Source: Ridgeia piscesae (taxonomy: Eukaryota; Annelida; Polychaeta; Sabellida; Siboglinidae). From it: a stretch of DNA of 64,000 nt. Each line of letters opens with the position of its first letter. The first letter of the stretch is position 1. The position numbers and the translations under genes were made by a program. The DNA lies in contig JAODUO010000121.1 of the NCBI GenBank assembly GCA_025642075.2, positions 229,501 through 293,500 of the forward strand, given 5' to 3'. Below are positions 45,690 to 58,873 of the stretch, in pieces. Below the pieces are notes generated by a model. It was not told where the DNA came from. It ran no database searches and was given only the letters and a program-made list of their open reading frames with translations.

Positions 45690-47731
45690 CATACGCATTG
45701 TAAAACAAGATAATTAGCATATAATTATGAGGTACCATTTAGTAATAAATAATTGTATGTATTACTAAATTATATTGAAAAATTCATTGACCATAACTGT
45801 GAGGATGAAGTCTAACAGCTAAGTAATAACTCACATAAAACAGTCATGTAGCTGAATTTTCTAACTTGTTTACTCCAAATGATAAAACCCAAAGATATGT
45901 ACACTGATTGAAAACACACCAGCCAAATTTATCAACAACTGCAACTGACAATTCTGCAAATACTCTGATCCATTCCAATAAGTAAAAACAACACTCAAGT
46001 TGCCACAGAGTTTGGCCATGCTGCAAATGCCACCAATGATCCCTGGCTTCCCGTTCGACCTCCGGCTGTTGGCGCTAAGCTGTCGCCTGCAACGTATACT
46101 CCTATGCATGGCTGCGTGCTGCGGGCAATAATCTCTCACACCGATATCCGTTTTCCCCGCTGCCCTCCGGCACTGCAGTCGGCATCGTCGACGCCAAGCT
46201 GTCATCTACGGTGATTATGTACGCATGTATGCATTTCATCGAAACGCCGTTTTGCTGCTGAAAAATTTATAACATTTTGCAGCAACAGGATCCACACAAA
46301 TGTCGTCGAAACTCTAGTTAGGTGCCATCTTGTTTATATTCGGAAATGGCAATATTGTGGTATATGCGCCACACCTTATCTGGAATTATCCAGGTCACCC
46401 ACATAGCGGAACTCGCTGATGCATACGTGTCACAACGGCGAACGCCAAATAAGGAGATAGTCGGTCGAATTGAGCTTGCATTTATTAGGATTTCCTGGAA
46501 ATGCAGGTCAAAGGGCAGGGATGCCGTCTATGCAAGCAGTTAGAGGACAGATTGGCGGTTGTATTCATACCAAATAACATGACGAATGGTGAATGTACGG
46601 TGGTGTTACTAAGGTCTAAACATAGTGTATTTTCCAACATGCGTCTTCAAAAATAAAACCGATTTAATAATTGATAGGGGCTCTATTATTGCAAAAAGGT
46701 CATTTAGAGATATGTAATTGTTATAAAAGTGAACTTTATTAATAAAAGGCAAAAAAAGTATTAGAAAATGGCAAAAAAAAGTTTTTAATTTTTTTTCTCG
46801 AAAAAGTCATTTGAGCTGCCGTGTCCTTCCTTAATTATCTGTGCAACATGTTTGTATGCGCTAGTTCACACTGCCAGGTAAAATAAATGAATTATTTGTA
46901 ATCGATATGAATATGTTTTCTGGTATAATGGTCTCCCTAGATCCCTTAAGTTTGTGTGTTATTGCATAGTGTCAAGAAAAATCATGTTAAGACTCAAATA
47001 TAGGCCGTCTCATCAAGTCGTATCTTAATTCCTATGCTGATCTTTAAAACTAGTTTTTCATGTTTACAGAAATTGTATTACTATAATTATATTTATTTCA
47101 TTGCTTGCCATAGTACTGAAATAATGGAGATTTTAAGGGGAGATACCCCATATGAAAATGCATAAATTGTTAAGATTTACTTGCAATAGTTTGCCTTTGT
47201 TAATGTGTGCTGTAGATATGAATTGAAAATACATAACAAACTCTTCTTTCAATACAATAAAAATTTATAGATCAAGACATTTTGAATAATATTTACACAG
47301 ATAGACACCACTCCCCATCAGCAGACATTTCTCACAAAAATATGCATTGTCTCAATCAACATACACTGTACATAGTGTATGTAGATAATATTAGATATAC
47401 ACTATCAATGTATATATATAAATATACATGTTTTTTTTCTTAATCTTTAATCATATTGACATGAGCCTAACCAGTTTTTACTTAAACTTGGACAGCTTGC
47501 ATGTTGCACTATAATTTACCGACATGTTTTGTGATGTGATTGACAAAAGTGCTCCTTTGTCATAGCTACCATCGTCGATACTTACCTTTCTTCTGCAACA
47601 GAATGGTAAACAGAATACTTTATACAACTTTATATTCCAGTATCACAGCACCTTTCTGCAGGTTTTGCTCCCTAACATTTGGCAACAGTCTTGAATCTGT
47701 CCAGTAAACCACCATTGCTTTGGTGCTTTTC
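45690..47731. other. intergenic between convergent MPPE1 and LRRC34
   Basis: 46040-46220 is distinctly richer in G+C than the flanks, with an ORF on each strand but no family I can name. The plus-strand phrase around 46225-46300 weakly recalls a Harbinger-type transposase but is interrupted. The rest is AT-rich. A TTTATT (AATAAA on the minus strand) at about 47093 could end the LRRC34 transcript. Confidence 0.35.
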
Positions 47732-50700
47732 CTATCCAGATGGTTGTCCACGTACGAACTTGGCAAGATCAGGTTGTGCTTGACTGCCATATGTTGGGCC
47801 CCAGTAGTACCATTTGCGGAGGCCGTGGGACTGCTCGGCTAAGTAGTTGATGCCATCAACAACGTATGGTTTCACGTCAGTGTTTTCTAGCAAAATCCGG
47901 CCCCGGTCTATTAGTTTGGCAAAGGCCTGCAAAAAAGAGTGAGATAATAATTTTTTTGTAATTATAATGGTTTTGCAGTGATTATTATTCATAGTAGCTA
48001 GTAAGGTATTTTAAAATATGACTTCTTTTTATGACTTTGATATTGCTAGTACTAAAAGATGAGACCCCCATGTCAGGAACAATGCAAGACCCCAAAATAC
48101 CCAATAGTGGGTTATAGATTCAGAGGGAAAAGACGATTTACAACAGAAAAGAATTGGAAAATATATTTAAAACAACAGTGTAGTATTTTGATCGATGGCT
48201 TATGCTCAATATGAGTAGTGGGGTCTAAGGAGTTATGAACGTTGACAGGAAAACTGTATGGGGGTTTGGTCATCAACACATGTGGCAGAAAAACAAAATC
48301 CTGACGGTGTTGCTACCTATCTGGTGGAACATACGTTATTGCACATAGGTCCTATTGTTGATTTGGAACCAGAGTAGTTTCTTTGCAAACATGTCACCAG
48401 ATGGTAGTGCTTTTGAGAACTTTTTTGATATCTCAAAATGTGAAGTCTCATGACTTGTTTTGCTGAAGGCTTTTAGATACAATTTGGATGAAGTGCTGTG
48501 TTTTTGGGCTATATAAATTGATGAAACGACCCCTAGGTGAGTAAGAGACTGACCAGACAGGCAGACTCCTCGTGGTCATTGCCCCAGATGTAGATGTTGG
48601 ACAGAGTCGTGTTGGTGGAGAGACACTCGGCCAGAGAACACAGACCCTTGCCACGGATCTCATTACTCACAAGAACCAGTCTGAAACACAAGACAAGAGA
48701 TGGGGTCACAGGGACAACACAAGAGATGGGGTCACAGGGACAGGACAAGAGATGGGGTCACAGAGACAGGACAAGAGATGGGGTCACAGAGACAGGACAA
48801 AAGATGGGGTCACAGAGACAGGACAAGAGATGGGGTCACAGACACAACACAAGAGATGGGGTCACAGAGACAGGACAAGAGATGGGGTCACAGAGACAAC
48901 ACAAGAGATGGGGACACAGAGACAAACAAGAGATGGGGACACAGAGACAACACAAGAGATGGGGTCACAGAGACAACACAAGAGATGGGGTCACAGAGAC
49001 AACACAAGAGATGGGGTCACAGAGACAAGACAAGAGATGGGGTCACAGAGACAAGACAAGAGATGGGGTCACAGGGACAACACAAGAGATGGGGTCACAG
49101 AGACAAGACAAGAGATGGGGTCACAGAGACAACACAAGAGATGGGGACACAGAGACAACACAAGAGATGGGGTCACAGAAACAACACAAGAGATGGGGTC
49201 ACAGAGACAACACAAGAGGTGGGGTCACAGAGACAACACAAGAGATGGGGTCACAGAGACAACACAAGAGATGGGGTCACAGAGACAACACAAGAGATGG
49301 GGCCACAATGACAACACAAGAGATGGGGCCACAATGACAACACAAGAGATGGGGCCACAATGACAACACAAGAGATGGGGTCACAGACAACACAAGAGAT
49401 GGGGCCACAATGACAACACAAGAGATGGGGTCACAGAGACAACACAAAAGATGGGGTCACAGAGACAACACAAAAGATGGGGTCACAGAAACAACACAAA
49501 AGATGGGGTCACAGAGACAACACAAGAGATGGGGTCACAGAAACAACACAAGAGATGGGGTCACAGAGACAACACAAGAGATGGGGTCACAGAGACAACA
49601 CAAGAGATGGGGTCACAGAGACAACACAAGAGATGGGGCCACAATGACAACACAAGAGATGGGGTCACAGAGACAACACAAAAGATGGGGTCACAGAAAC
49701 AACACAAAAGATGGGGTCACAGAGACAACACAAGAGATGGGGTCACAGAGACAACACAAGAGATGGGGTCACAGAGACAACACAAGAGATGGGGTCACAG
49801 AGACAACACAAGAGATGGGGTCACAGAGACAACACAAGAGATGGGGTCACAGAGACAACACAAGAGATGGGGTCACAGAGACAACACAAGAGGTGGGGTC
49901 ACAGAGACAAGACAAGAGGTGGGGTCACAGAGACAACACAAGAGATGGGGTCACAGAGACAACACAAGAGATGGGGTCACAGAAACAACACAAGAGATGG
50001 GGTCACAGAGACAACACAAGAGATGGGGTCACAGAGACAACACAAGAGATGGGGTCACAGAGACAACACAAGAGATGGGGTCACAGAAACAACACAAGAG
50101 ATGGGGTCACAGAGACAATACAAGAGATGGGGTCACAGAGACAACACAAGAGATGGGGTCACAGAGACAAGACAAGAGATGGGGTCACAGAGACAACACA
50201 AGAGATGGGGTCACAGAGACAACAAGTGATGGGGTCACAGAGACAACACAAGAGATGGGGCCACAATGACAACACAAGAGATGGGGTCACAGAGACAACA
50301 CAAAAGATGGGGTCACAGAAACAACACAAAAGATGGGGTCACAGAAACAACACAAGAGATGGGGTCACAGAGACAACACAAGAGATGGGGTCACACAGAC
50401 AACACAAGAGATGGGGTCACAGAGACAAGACAAGAGGTGGGGTCACAGAGACAACACAAAAGATGGGGTCACAGAGACAACACAAGAGATGGGGTCACAG
50501 AAACAACACAAAAGATGGGGTCACAGAGACAACACAAGAGATGGGGTCACAGAAACAAGACAAGAGATGGGGTCACAGAGATGACATAAGTGATGGGGTC
50601 ACAGAGACAACATAAAGAGATGGGGTCACAGAGACACATAAAAATAATTACGGCAAGTGAGAACAAAGACTTAAATTAAAAGCAGTACGTACGTTGTTAA

Positions 50701-53700
50701 GTTGGTGTTCAGGCCTGAGAGAGCATCAGCTATCAGCAAGGCTCCATCGTTGCCGATGCGGTTGAAGCCAATGTCCAGGATCTTCAGTGGTGTGTTTTGC
50801 TTGAGCAGTTTTGCAATTGACTTTGCTCCGTCGCGTGTGATTCGGTTACTACAGAACATACAATGCATAAGTTTTAAATATGCCCGTTTTTGTAAAACAA
50901 ATTCATTTGATTTCTGAATAAGTTTGGATTTAAAAGGAAATTCAGTGCTGATCAATTAATAATGGTGCAACAAGAGTTTTGTTTTTTAAAATCGTTATGT
51001 TTGATAAATAACTTCTGAGATCGTTCTTCCTGTCTTATGAATGACTGTGTTTCCAAATTTGCCAATATTTTCTCAAAATGGTCGACATTGTTACCATGTC
51101 TGGCTAAAAAAAGTTCAACACAGTTTTTCCTCGGCAAGACCCATTTTATATCATTTTATATCTTGTATTATTTGCATTATTTAACAACTACCAGGGGGGT
51201 AATCCTTTTTGTCTGCCCTCGTCTGGCCTTAAAATTTTTAAGTTTTTTATAATTGTGACAGATTGTGGTTAGATGAAGTGACCCACCAGCCGATGTTGAG
51301 GTAAGTGAGACAGAAGTTATCCTTGAGGCTCTCCATCAATCGGTCGCAGCCAAAGTCTGTCATGTCGTGCTTCATCATGTGCAGTTCCTCCAAATTACTG
51401 TTCATCTGATACCAACATACAACATAATGCACACTTAGTTGCAGTGTTTTATTTTATGTACTTTATTCAGTAAAGGCTGAGTTGAATAATATATTATTTG
51501 TGTGTGTAATGGTTTATGTATTAATCCACAAAAGTGGGAATTTATGCTTTACAAATGCAATATTATTTTTACAGCTGGAAGCCGGAAATAAAGTCTATTT
51601 GAATCAACAGAATGCTCGGGATGATTTAATGTAAGATTTACTGTCCTATTTGCTCCAAATGTTGCCAACCCATCAAAGTAAGCAACAGGGCAACAGGACA
51701 CAGAGACAATGACAATACAATTAAGGCTCTTAAATAGTTGTAAACTACACACAAGACTGTTCCGTACTGACAAATTCACAATTAACTAGTCAAAATGTTA
51801 CCAGCACACATGCTGGTGTTACCATCCAGAGAGAAAAGCAAGTCTCTGGAGTGACTCTAGATTGTGGGCCTTTTTAATTTTGAGTAACCATTTATTTGAC
51901 CTGTTAACATTAAGTTCATATAGATTAATTCAAACTTTATTTTTAATGTTTTTTCACAATCATGCGTTTCTGTACAACACAACTAAATTATTTTGGGGCT
52001 ACATTTCGTTAATATGGCGTGTCATTGTATGGTTTGGCCAAGTTATGATCTAATGAGGCATCATCTCGACTGCTACCAGGGGTTAAATTCATTAACACTG
52101 ATATCTTGTTAAGATTATGTATGGTTTGTTTGCCTGAAATAAGTGTATTCGTAATAACTCTTAAATCCGATTTTGCACATTAAAATAAAGTTGGATCCTT
52201 AATGGTGATGTTTAATACCTGAAAACTGTCAATACAATGGCAGAGCAGGACATTGTCATTATGAATATCTGCATTTTGAAAAATAAATTGTTTAATTTAA
52301 CAATGGATTTTATTTATTGATGAATTTTCCTTAAGGTCTCAGTGAAACAGTCCCGTGTACAGAAAGCAGAACATAGTGACTCAGTGTGGCACTCACAACG
52401 AGCATGCGTGCGTAGTGCACTGTTGTCTCTTCCTGACAACTTGTCAGAATTGGTCGGTTCACATTCAGAGCCTTCAGAGACTTGTTAAAGTTGAGCACCG
52501 TCGCAATGGCAATTGCCGACTCAGTCCCCTGAAATTACAACAGAAAGATTACGGTCAGACATCTGAATGCACTAGACAGTTACTATTTATCAATTTAACT
52601 TAGTTGTCAATATTAATGTTTAATCTAACTTTTCTTTTCATTACTGAATTCCATATGTTGCTAATCTGTCTGGGATACCAGAGATTTTACCTTAAAAGAA
52701 CTAGAATACAAACAGTGATACCTCATTGTAATTAAAATGCCTATGTAAACAGTTGCGGGAAGACTCACCAAGTCTGTGTCACCAATGTCAAGCTCGCGAA
52801 GTGTCCCATTCAGTTGTATGCACTCTGCGAAGTACATCCCACCAATGTTTCCCATCTCGTTGCAACTTGCTTGCAGTGACAGAAGTGAACTGTTGTTCTG
52901 TAACAAGCGGACTACAGAATGAAAACATATACAATCAAAAATACCTTTATTTATCCCTCATGGGGAAATTCTCTTGTGATGTTCAACACCTCAAGAAATA
53001 AAAAAAATGATTATACATATTTTAATCATGTATTCAATTATACATGATCAAAAGGAACATAATTTACATATCATAGCAATAATAAATAAATATATAATAA
53101 AAGCAGTTCATCACCTCAGGTCTAAGGGACTCCAGTGTGAGCAATAACAGTGGCCAGACATGCCTTGGGAGAGGGAGAGAGGGAAGGCAGATCGTTCATT
53201 TAGGAGAACGGAGGGAGGAAGGGATGAAGTAATGTTGATAGCGACTGAATCTCACTGACGCAACTGAAAATGATGGTGAGATGGCAGCATGTTGCAGCAG
53301 TGATATATGGGACCCAGAAAGTAATACGTAACAACTGAACAAAATCACACGCACACACGTAACAACAGATTACAAAAATTTGTTATCATGCAACAGTTTC
53401 GTATTTTAACCAACTCAATCAGTGGTGCTATCTGAAGAGTTGTGCGCTACTAAAATGGAAGTCTCCATTTTTTTACAACAGGTAGTAAAGCATATCAGGT
53501 ACACACAGCTAAATATGTATACTTAACTATTATATTTCGTGTTACACAAATTAATTGCCAATTGGTACATCATAGGTACATATATGGAACAAACGGACAT
53601 TGTAAAATGTGGACCTGGTCACTGGGATGGTGATATTGGCAGACTGCCTCCAAAGAGAACACATTACTTTATAGATGCAAGCATTACCCTACAGCCATCT

Positions 53701-55975
53701 TACATCAAGGTACAGTTATGACTTTGTAATCAGTTGTGTGTACATCATAACTAATTACGTTGGCCTTATGATTACAGGGAGATCATTGTGCACATGTGAC
53801 CTTTCAGAACAGTGACACCTGTCATCAATACGACTGTGAAATTCAGTCCACTGAAGAAGGCTGTGAGACACCGCTGAAATATACGGAGAAACAAAAAGTT
53901 TCTTGAGAAATAAACAATTTACTAAATGTGTTTTATGGTGTTCTTACCTAACTGTCCATATGTTCTGTGAAGTTTCGTTAAAATGTCACATAATTCAATA
54001 TACTGTATATGTACATTAGAAACAGTGACAATGGCCACATCAAAGTAATTTGATTTGAATCATAATAATATTGTATAAAAGAGTCATACTTACGTACAAG
54101 CCTTTAGTAATATACCTGGCTCCATCATCAGTCAAGAAGTTGCCCATCAGATTTAATTCTTTCAGTGTTGTTGTTTCCTATGCAAACAGAAATTGCCACA
54201 TTAAAAACAATTTTTTTAATTCAGGAAGGGGAAATAAACAGCTCTATATAATTGTCTACAGAGAGCTTAGTTTGACCTACACCAGAGGGTGTCACTTGCG
54301 TTTATGCACAAACACACATACACACACACGTACATACACACACATACATACACATATGTATATATATATATATACACATATATTTATATATATATATATA
54401 CATACACACAGTCACACACACATGGCACATACCACACACCCATACACGCACGCACACACCCACATGAACTGTTTGTCTAAACATGGTAGTAATTTTTTCA
54501 GGTTGCATGCATTTTTTATGTCATGCAAAAGCAATTAAAGTTAGTTGGAAAAATGACCTAAACCTGCAGTCATGAAATGTGTGAGACAATCGTTTTGTTT
54601 GTAAGCATCTACTACATTTACAACTAGCCTATCACATATACACAAAGTTAATTTCACAAAATATTCACAACAGATTTTTGAAAGAAATGTTGCAAACCAT
54701 ACGTAAAGACGTTCCATAGAAGCCATGGACATTTTAGCCAGAGTGTGCTGTCATTTACAGGCTCTGTCTGTTCGTATGTGTTGAGTCGACTTTTCCAGAA
54801 ATAGCACAGCTAACCATAATAATGTTGGGTCTTTTTTATATGAAACAGACGTCATTCCTTTAAAAGCAGAGATGATTCTAAAAATGGCAGGGTTTGGCTG
54901 AGATATATATGTTGGAAGTTAAGCACATGCAGACTGCGTATTGGGAAAGATCAACAGAAGTGTGACTAATTAGATATATGACTGAACCCACCGCAAGCAA
55001 GAGGCCGAGATACTTGCAGCCGTCATCTGTGATGTGGTTATATCGCAGGTCAAGACTCACTACACATGGGTCCTCACATAGTGTCTTATACAACAGCACC
55101 ATGTCAAGGTCATCAAGGCGTAAGATGGCTTCTGAGTCAACCACAAGTTTGTTGTTTCCCGCAAGGTACAAACGCACAGATGTTGTTGGGTATCTGTAAC
55201 ATAGCACACACATGTATGCACTGTGACAAACACACAGATTTGCTCTCAGTAATGCAAAGATTAAATGAAGCATGACATGGATACCGGCAATAACTATACA
55301 TGCTGAGGCAGCACTATTCCAAAGTGCTCTAAAATACAATATATGATTCCAGTTCCTCTGATGTTTGCAGCATTTGGCAATGCTCTGTTGATGACTAGTC
55401 TGCATATTGTGTGCTTACAATGCTATTAAATTATTTTATGAGGTCCTGTTTAACTATATAGTCAGCATTTTCCAGAACATTGTTGCCAAGCCCAGCTGAG
55501 GGAGTCATTACCAGGGTGCTTTTTGTCCTCAGTGTTTCTTTGATATACCAAATTGAGATGGGATCAACTTTATGTGAATCTCTGAGCCTGGGACACACAA
55601 TCCGCAATTCTGAGAGCCAGGTAGTTATACCAAAAATAACATTATTGAACCCAGGCCACCAGCAAGACAGACAGCATTACACTATTTATATTTCCCATTT
55701 AGTTCCTCTAGCAAGGCTGTCTAAAACATCTCCATTTTTTAAAAACATATCAGCCAAGGCAAAACATTGATTGTATTAAATTCAAGGGTGAAGGGTCTGA
55801 GATTTAGCATGCTGTCTGTAAGAATAGGAAAACATCAAACATCTTATCCGACGCCTTACTTGCGCTGTATTTTGACCTCCTTCTTTAGCACCCTCATCAC
55901 CAGGTGGCTGCGGGTCGCACCGAGCTCCCTGCATACCTCTGCATACTTGTCAATGATCCCCTGGATGTCAGCCAT
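47732..55975 (-). CDS. LRRC34: leucine-rich-repeat protein, LRRC34-like
   Basis: Nine minus-strand exons: 55975-55860, 55193-54992, 54177-54094, 52897-52769, 52528-52397, 51405-51287, 50848-50693, 48680-48554 and 47926-47732. All introns are GT-AG and phases agree, giving 419 aa. Exon 1 is a helical lead (MADIQGIIDKYAEVCRELGA). RNI-type repeats of about 28 residues follow: VVSLDLRYNHITDDGCKYLG, LKELNLMGNFLTDDGARYI, LRELDIGDTDL, EELHMMKHDMTDFGCDRLM, LNIGCNRITRDGAKSIAKLL, LKILDIGFNRIGNDGALLI and a VLVSNEIRGKGLCSL unit. An LRRC34-like insert lies in the middle (SLKALNVNRPILTSCQEE). The C-terminus is aromatic (GLRKWYYWGPTYG). LRRC34 is a nucleolar/cytoplasmic protein linked to ribosome biogenesis in stem cells and germ cells; that role is from family knowledge. 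Intron 7 is almost wholly a 26-bp minisatellite. The gene could instead be another RNI-type LRR protein, but the NRP-L--EE insert favours LRRC34. Confidence 0.82.
48684..50632. repeat. 26-bp minisatellite filling LRRC34 intron 7
   Basis: About 75 tandem units; on the plus strand each contains AGAGATGGGGTCACAGAGAC plus AACACA. Variants are GACAGG, AAGACA, GGGCCACAATGAC and GGGGACAC. On the coding (minus) strand each unit is TGACCCCATCTCTTGTGTTG-like, that is pyrimidine-rich with a TGAC. The array runs to within 3 bp of the exon 8 acceptor (CAG at 48683-48681) and stops about 60 bp from the exon 7 donor (50692), so it is about 97% of the 2.0-kb intron. Because 26 is not a multiple of 3, all plus frames are open. 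The 400-residue Gln/Asp/Arg/Trp ORFs are artefacts. Confidence 0.95.
52925..52990 (-). mobile_element. LINE 3' tail in LRRC34 intron 3
   Basis: On the minus strand GAATTTCCCCATGAGGGATA then AATAAAGGTA resembles the short conserved 3' end of L2/RTE-type LINEs (TTTCCC-GGGGAT-AATAAAGT). No coding part was found. Confidence 0.5.
53100..54060. other. LRRC34 intron 3, no further gene
   Basis: The small plus ORF at 53539-53721 is unrecognised. 53850-53910 (GACACCGCTGAAATATACGG) looks like repeat 3'-end sequence. Confidence 0.35.
54303..54465. repeat. (CA)n/(TA)n compound simple repeat in LRRC34 intron 2
   Basis: CACACATACA tracts flank a (TA)n core. The Thr/His/Tyr ORF is an artefact. Confidence 0.9.
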
Positions 55976-56054
55976 TGTGACACTGTCACAGACCAGTCCT
56001 ACAATAGCATGGCCCACCATTTCAGTTCACATAAACTTCAAAACTGCAAGTTAA

Positions 56055-56770
56055 TTTTGATAAAAATAAACTAATATCCATGACAAGATTATTAAACACA
56101 TTCAAAATGTCATTGGCATGTAGCATTTCATAATAGAAGTCCTGTCCCGGCACCACTAGTTATAGAAACAATATGCCAAATGGGTATAACTGTATCATGG
56201 TAGGACAAATTGTTAATGACTAAAGTTACAAAATGTATGCATGATGATTATGACAACTCATCCTCTCACATCAGGGGTTGCTGTTGCTGATTACATTCAG
56301 TCGTACCCCTGGCCAATCCTGGGGCCATTACAAAACTCCTCTTTTAAACTCAGCCAATCGGAATCGCTGGTGAGGAGTGTGGTCGGCCTCCTGTCACGTA
56401 ATATATTTTGGGTGAATTCAGCCACATGCTGTTTGTGTTACATGCAAGGTTTGTGATGTAGAAGCAAATATTAGTATACACAAAATAATAATAATAACAA
56501 TAAACATTATTTATTCACAATAACCTAATAAAATGTACATTTTATCTGCCTAAAGGTCGTGGCTACTAACGCAACTGTACATACACTAAACAATTGATTA
56601 CCTAATAAATTGCGTAATGTGTTAAAATATAGTGAATAAAAAAATGGAATTAGAATTAAAAAAAACTAAACAGGATAAATAGCATTAATCAACAGAATAA
56701 AACATTTAGTAAAAATGTCATTGCATCGTATGTCACTATTGTCTAATTAAAAACATTATGCGTATAATAT
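56055..56770. other. intergenic upstream of LRRC34, nothing recognised
   Basis: AT-rich. 56280-56420 is less AT-rich and could be promoter of LRRC34 or a repeat edge. No motif is decisive. Confidence 0.3.
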
Positions 56771-58320
56771 GCCCTCTTAATCACAGAGAAAGTTCGAGTT
56801 TCTTATTACTAGTTCTAAGCCATTCCATATTTGGGAACCATTTACAGCAGTAGAGTTCTTGAAGAAGTTGGTCCATGCTCTTGGGACATACAAATCCCCT
56901 CTTACATTTGACCAGGTTTTTCTGATTGAGACCGATTTGAACAATGCACACATAAAGTCTGTATTTCACGCACCCCAGTAATAGCAGCCAGTTTACTTGT
57001 TTCAACAGTGGATCACTGGGAGCCCTGTATTCAGAGTCTGTTAGTATTCTGACATTACTAGCATGTCTTTGTAGTTGTAAATGCACTCTGATTAGTTTGC
57101 ATTGCCCCAGAGTGTGCTGCAATAGTCCATGTGTGGTAGAACGCAGCTGTTGTAGAATGTTTTCCTTGCTTGGTATGGAAGGTATTTTTTATCCTGCACA
57201 GAAGTGCGAGTTTTCTGGAAATCATGTTGTGTGTCTTTTGTATATGAGCAATCGAGGTGAGGCAAATATCTGCTTGAGGCCCTTTGAACACATGGAATTT
57301 GTCTCCCTTGATATATATTGATATCCTTTTTGTCAAGATGTTGCCACTTTTGCAGGGTAGTGAAGGGTCCTGTAGCTCATTGATTAGCTTCAGTTCTATT
57401 TCCTGTACGTTCTTCCCACAGGCACTGATGGCGGAATCGCCAGTATAAATGTCCACATTGCTTATGGGTTTTGCACTCATGGGCATATTGTTCATGAACA
57501 CAATGGTCCCAAAATAGAGCTTTGATGGACTGATGATTAATTGTTATTTCACACTGCTCCGATTGTTTGCCCTTGAACAAGACTAACTGTTTGTGTTCTG
57601 ACAGATATGATGAGAACCATCGCATCGATTGTTGTGAACATCCACACATGGCCAATTTTATCAGCAAAACTGCGTGGTTCACAAGATCAAAAGCTTTACG
57701 CAGGTCTAACAGCACTACCCCTTTCACAAGTCCTTTGTCAATCGCCATCGCCCACTCATGCACCATGTGGTTCAGTGCTGTCTCACATGAGTGCTTAGCA
57801 TGGAAACCTGTTTGGCCGTCCTGCAGCATGTTGTGAAACATGAGATAGGTATATGTACAGGCTTTTATGCACATGTCTCTGCAATATCTTGCTGAGAGCA
57901 CATAAGACTGATATCGGTTGATAACTGCCCTTGTTTTCAGTAGGTCCATTCTTGTGTATCTGGGTAATTTTCCCAAGTGTCCACAGCATTGGAAATTTTC
58001 CACTCACAATGCTTTTATTAATGAATGGACGCTGTGATGGCAGTCGCAGCTGCTTTCAGCAGCCTAGCACTGATTTTGTCGGCTCCTGTGGATTTGTCAT
58101 GCTCTGCATATACACCATTTGCTTTTTGATTTCTGGTCCCGAGAATGCTGTGTCTAGCTTGTCAGCGACTGTTCTATCAGCTCCTCCATTAATTGGGCTG
58201 ACAGGTATTTATACTGGAATTCCCAGAAATGTTTTATCTGTGCACATGTTGATCGAAATTGGTGCGAATATCGGTATTTGTGCTGTCTTCACGGGTGGGG
58301 CAGTCAGACGAGTATTCTTC
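56770..58320 (-). mobile_element. degraded non-LTR retrotransposon, reverse transcriptase region
   Basis: The relic is read on the minus strand in several frames. It runs from ADKISARLLKAAATAITASI (about 58085) through VSGKFPMLW, KITQIHKNGP and ISVLCALSKILQRHVHKSL. The fingers/palm follow: QTGFHAKHSCETALNHMVHE and VVLLDLRKAFDLVNHAVLL, with the first catalytic Asp intact. WFSSYLSEHKQLV and the position of the YxDD box come next, then a thumb/tail remnant (SEYRAPSDPLLKQVNWL, about 57000). The YxDD region reads IYTGDSA, so one catalytic Asp is lost. At least four frameshifts or stops occur. It is a CR1/Rex-like or related LINE, inactive. It sits between the head-to-head LRRC34 and MPHOSPH6 genes, in the same orientation as LRRC34. 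Its 5' end and endonuclease are missing. Confidence 0.8.
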
Positions 58321-58873
58321 TGAGTTCTGGCCTAAATTAATTATTAGGGCTTTTAGGGCTTTTGATATTTTTATGTGTATGCGTTTGGAAAATTAACCAT
58401 TCTACATCACTTAAAAAAATTCTGTAGTACACACAGCTAGTGCATTTGCAAGGGGTAGTTTGTATGGCAAACAACCGGCCCTACCCCCTGCCAGTCTGCT
58501 CTGGTTTGTACAGTACTTGTGAATTGAGTCTGACTTTGTGTGAGAACTGTTATTTTATATAACATTAACAGTATACTGATCGAGTTAAGTATGTCAACTT
58601 CAAATCTCTCTCAGATTCAATTCAAGGATTTAAATATTTGAAGTGAACCATAATTATGAAACATAATTGAAGACCCGCCTACCTTAATTTTCAGTACGAG
58701 CAAGCTAACCTCATTAATATATAAAACCTCAAACACTGAATGTAAATACTGCTCGTGTTCCTTGTTGCTACAACAATGCGCGCCTCCTGCGAAAGCAGTT
58801 TAACCTCGTTTTAAATCGAGTACCGTAGCGCCATCTATATTTTGGGCGATAATAGGTTACAGACGGTGGCAAC
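58321..58873. promoter_or_regulatory. probable MPHOSPH6 promoter region
   Basis: From about 58755 the sequence turns CpG-containing (TGCGCGCCTCCTGCG, TACCGTAGCGCC, CTCGTTTTAAATCGAG). It ends at the start codon in CAACATGGCAGCGG, which is YY1-like. No TATA box is clear. The left part (58321-58740) is AT-rich with no feature. Confidence 0.4.

Noticed and set aside
45870..46205. Arg/Cys-rich minus-strand ORF in a GC-richer patch, with a weak Harbinger-transposase resemblance on the plus strand.
   Set aside because: No catalytic motif, several stops in the plausible plus frame, and no family recognised. Left as an unexplained patch.
48572..50615. ORFs of 170-400 codons rich in Gln, Asp, Arg and Trp over the 26-bp array.
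   Set aside because: They are tandem-repeat translations open in all three plus frames, and they lie antisense inside an intron of the LRRC34 gene.
53539..53721. 60-codon plus ORF in LRRC34 intron 3.
   Set aside because: No recognisable domain and no promoter or splice context; adjacent sequence looks like repeat 3' ends.
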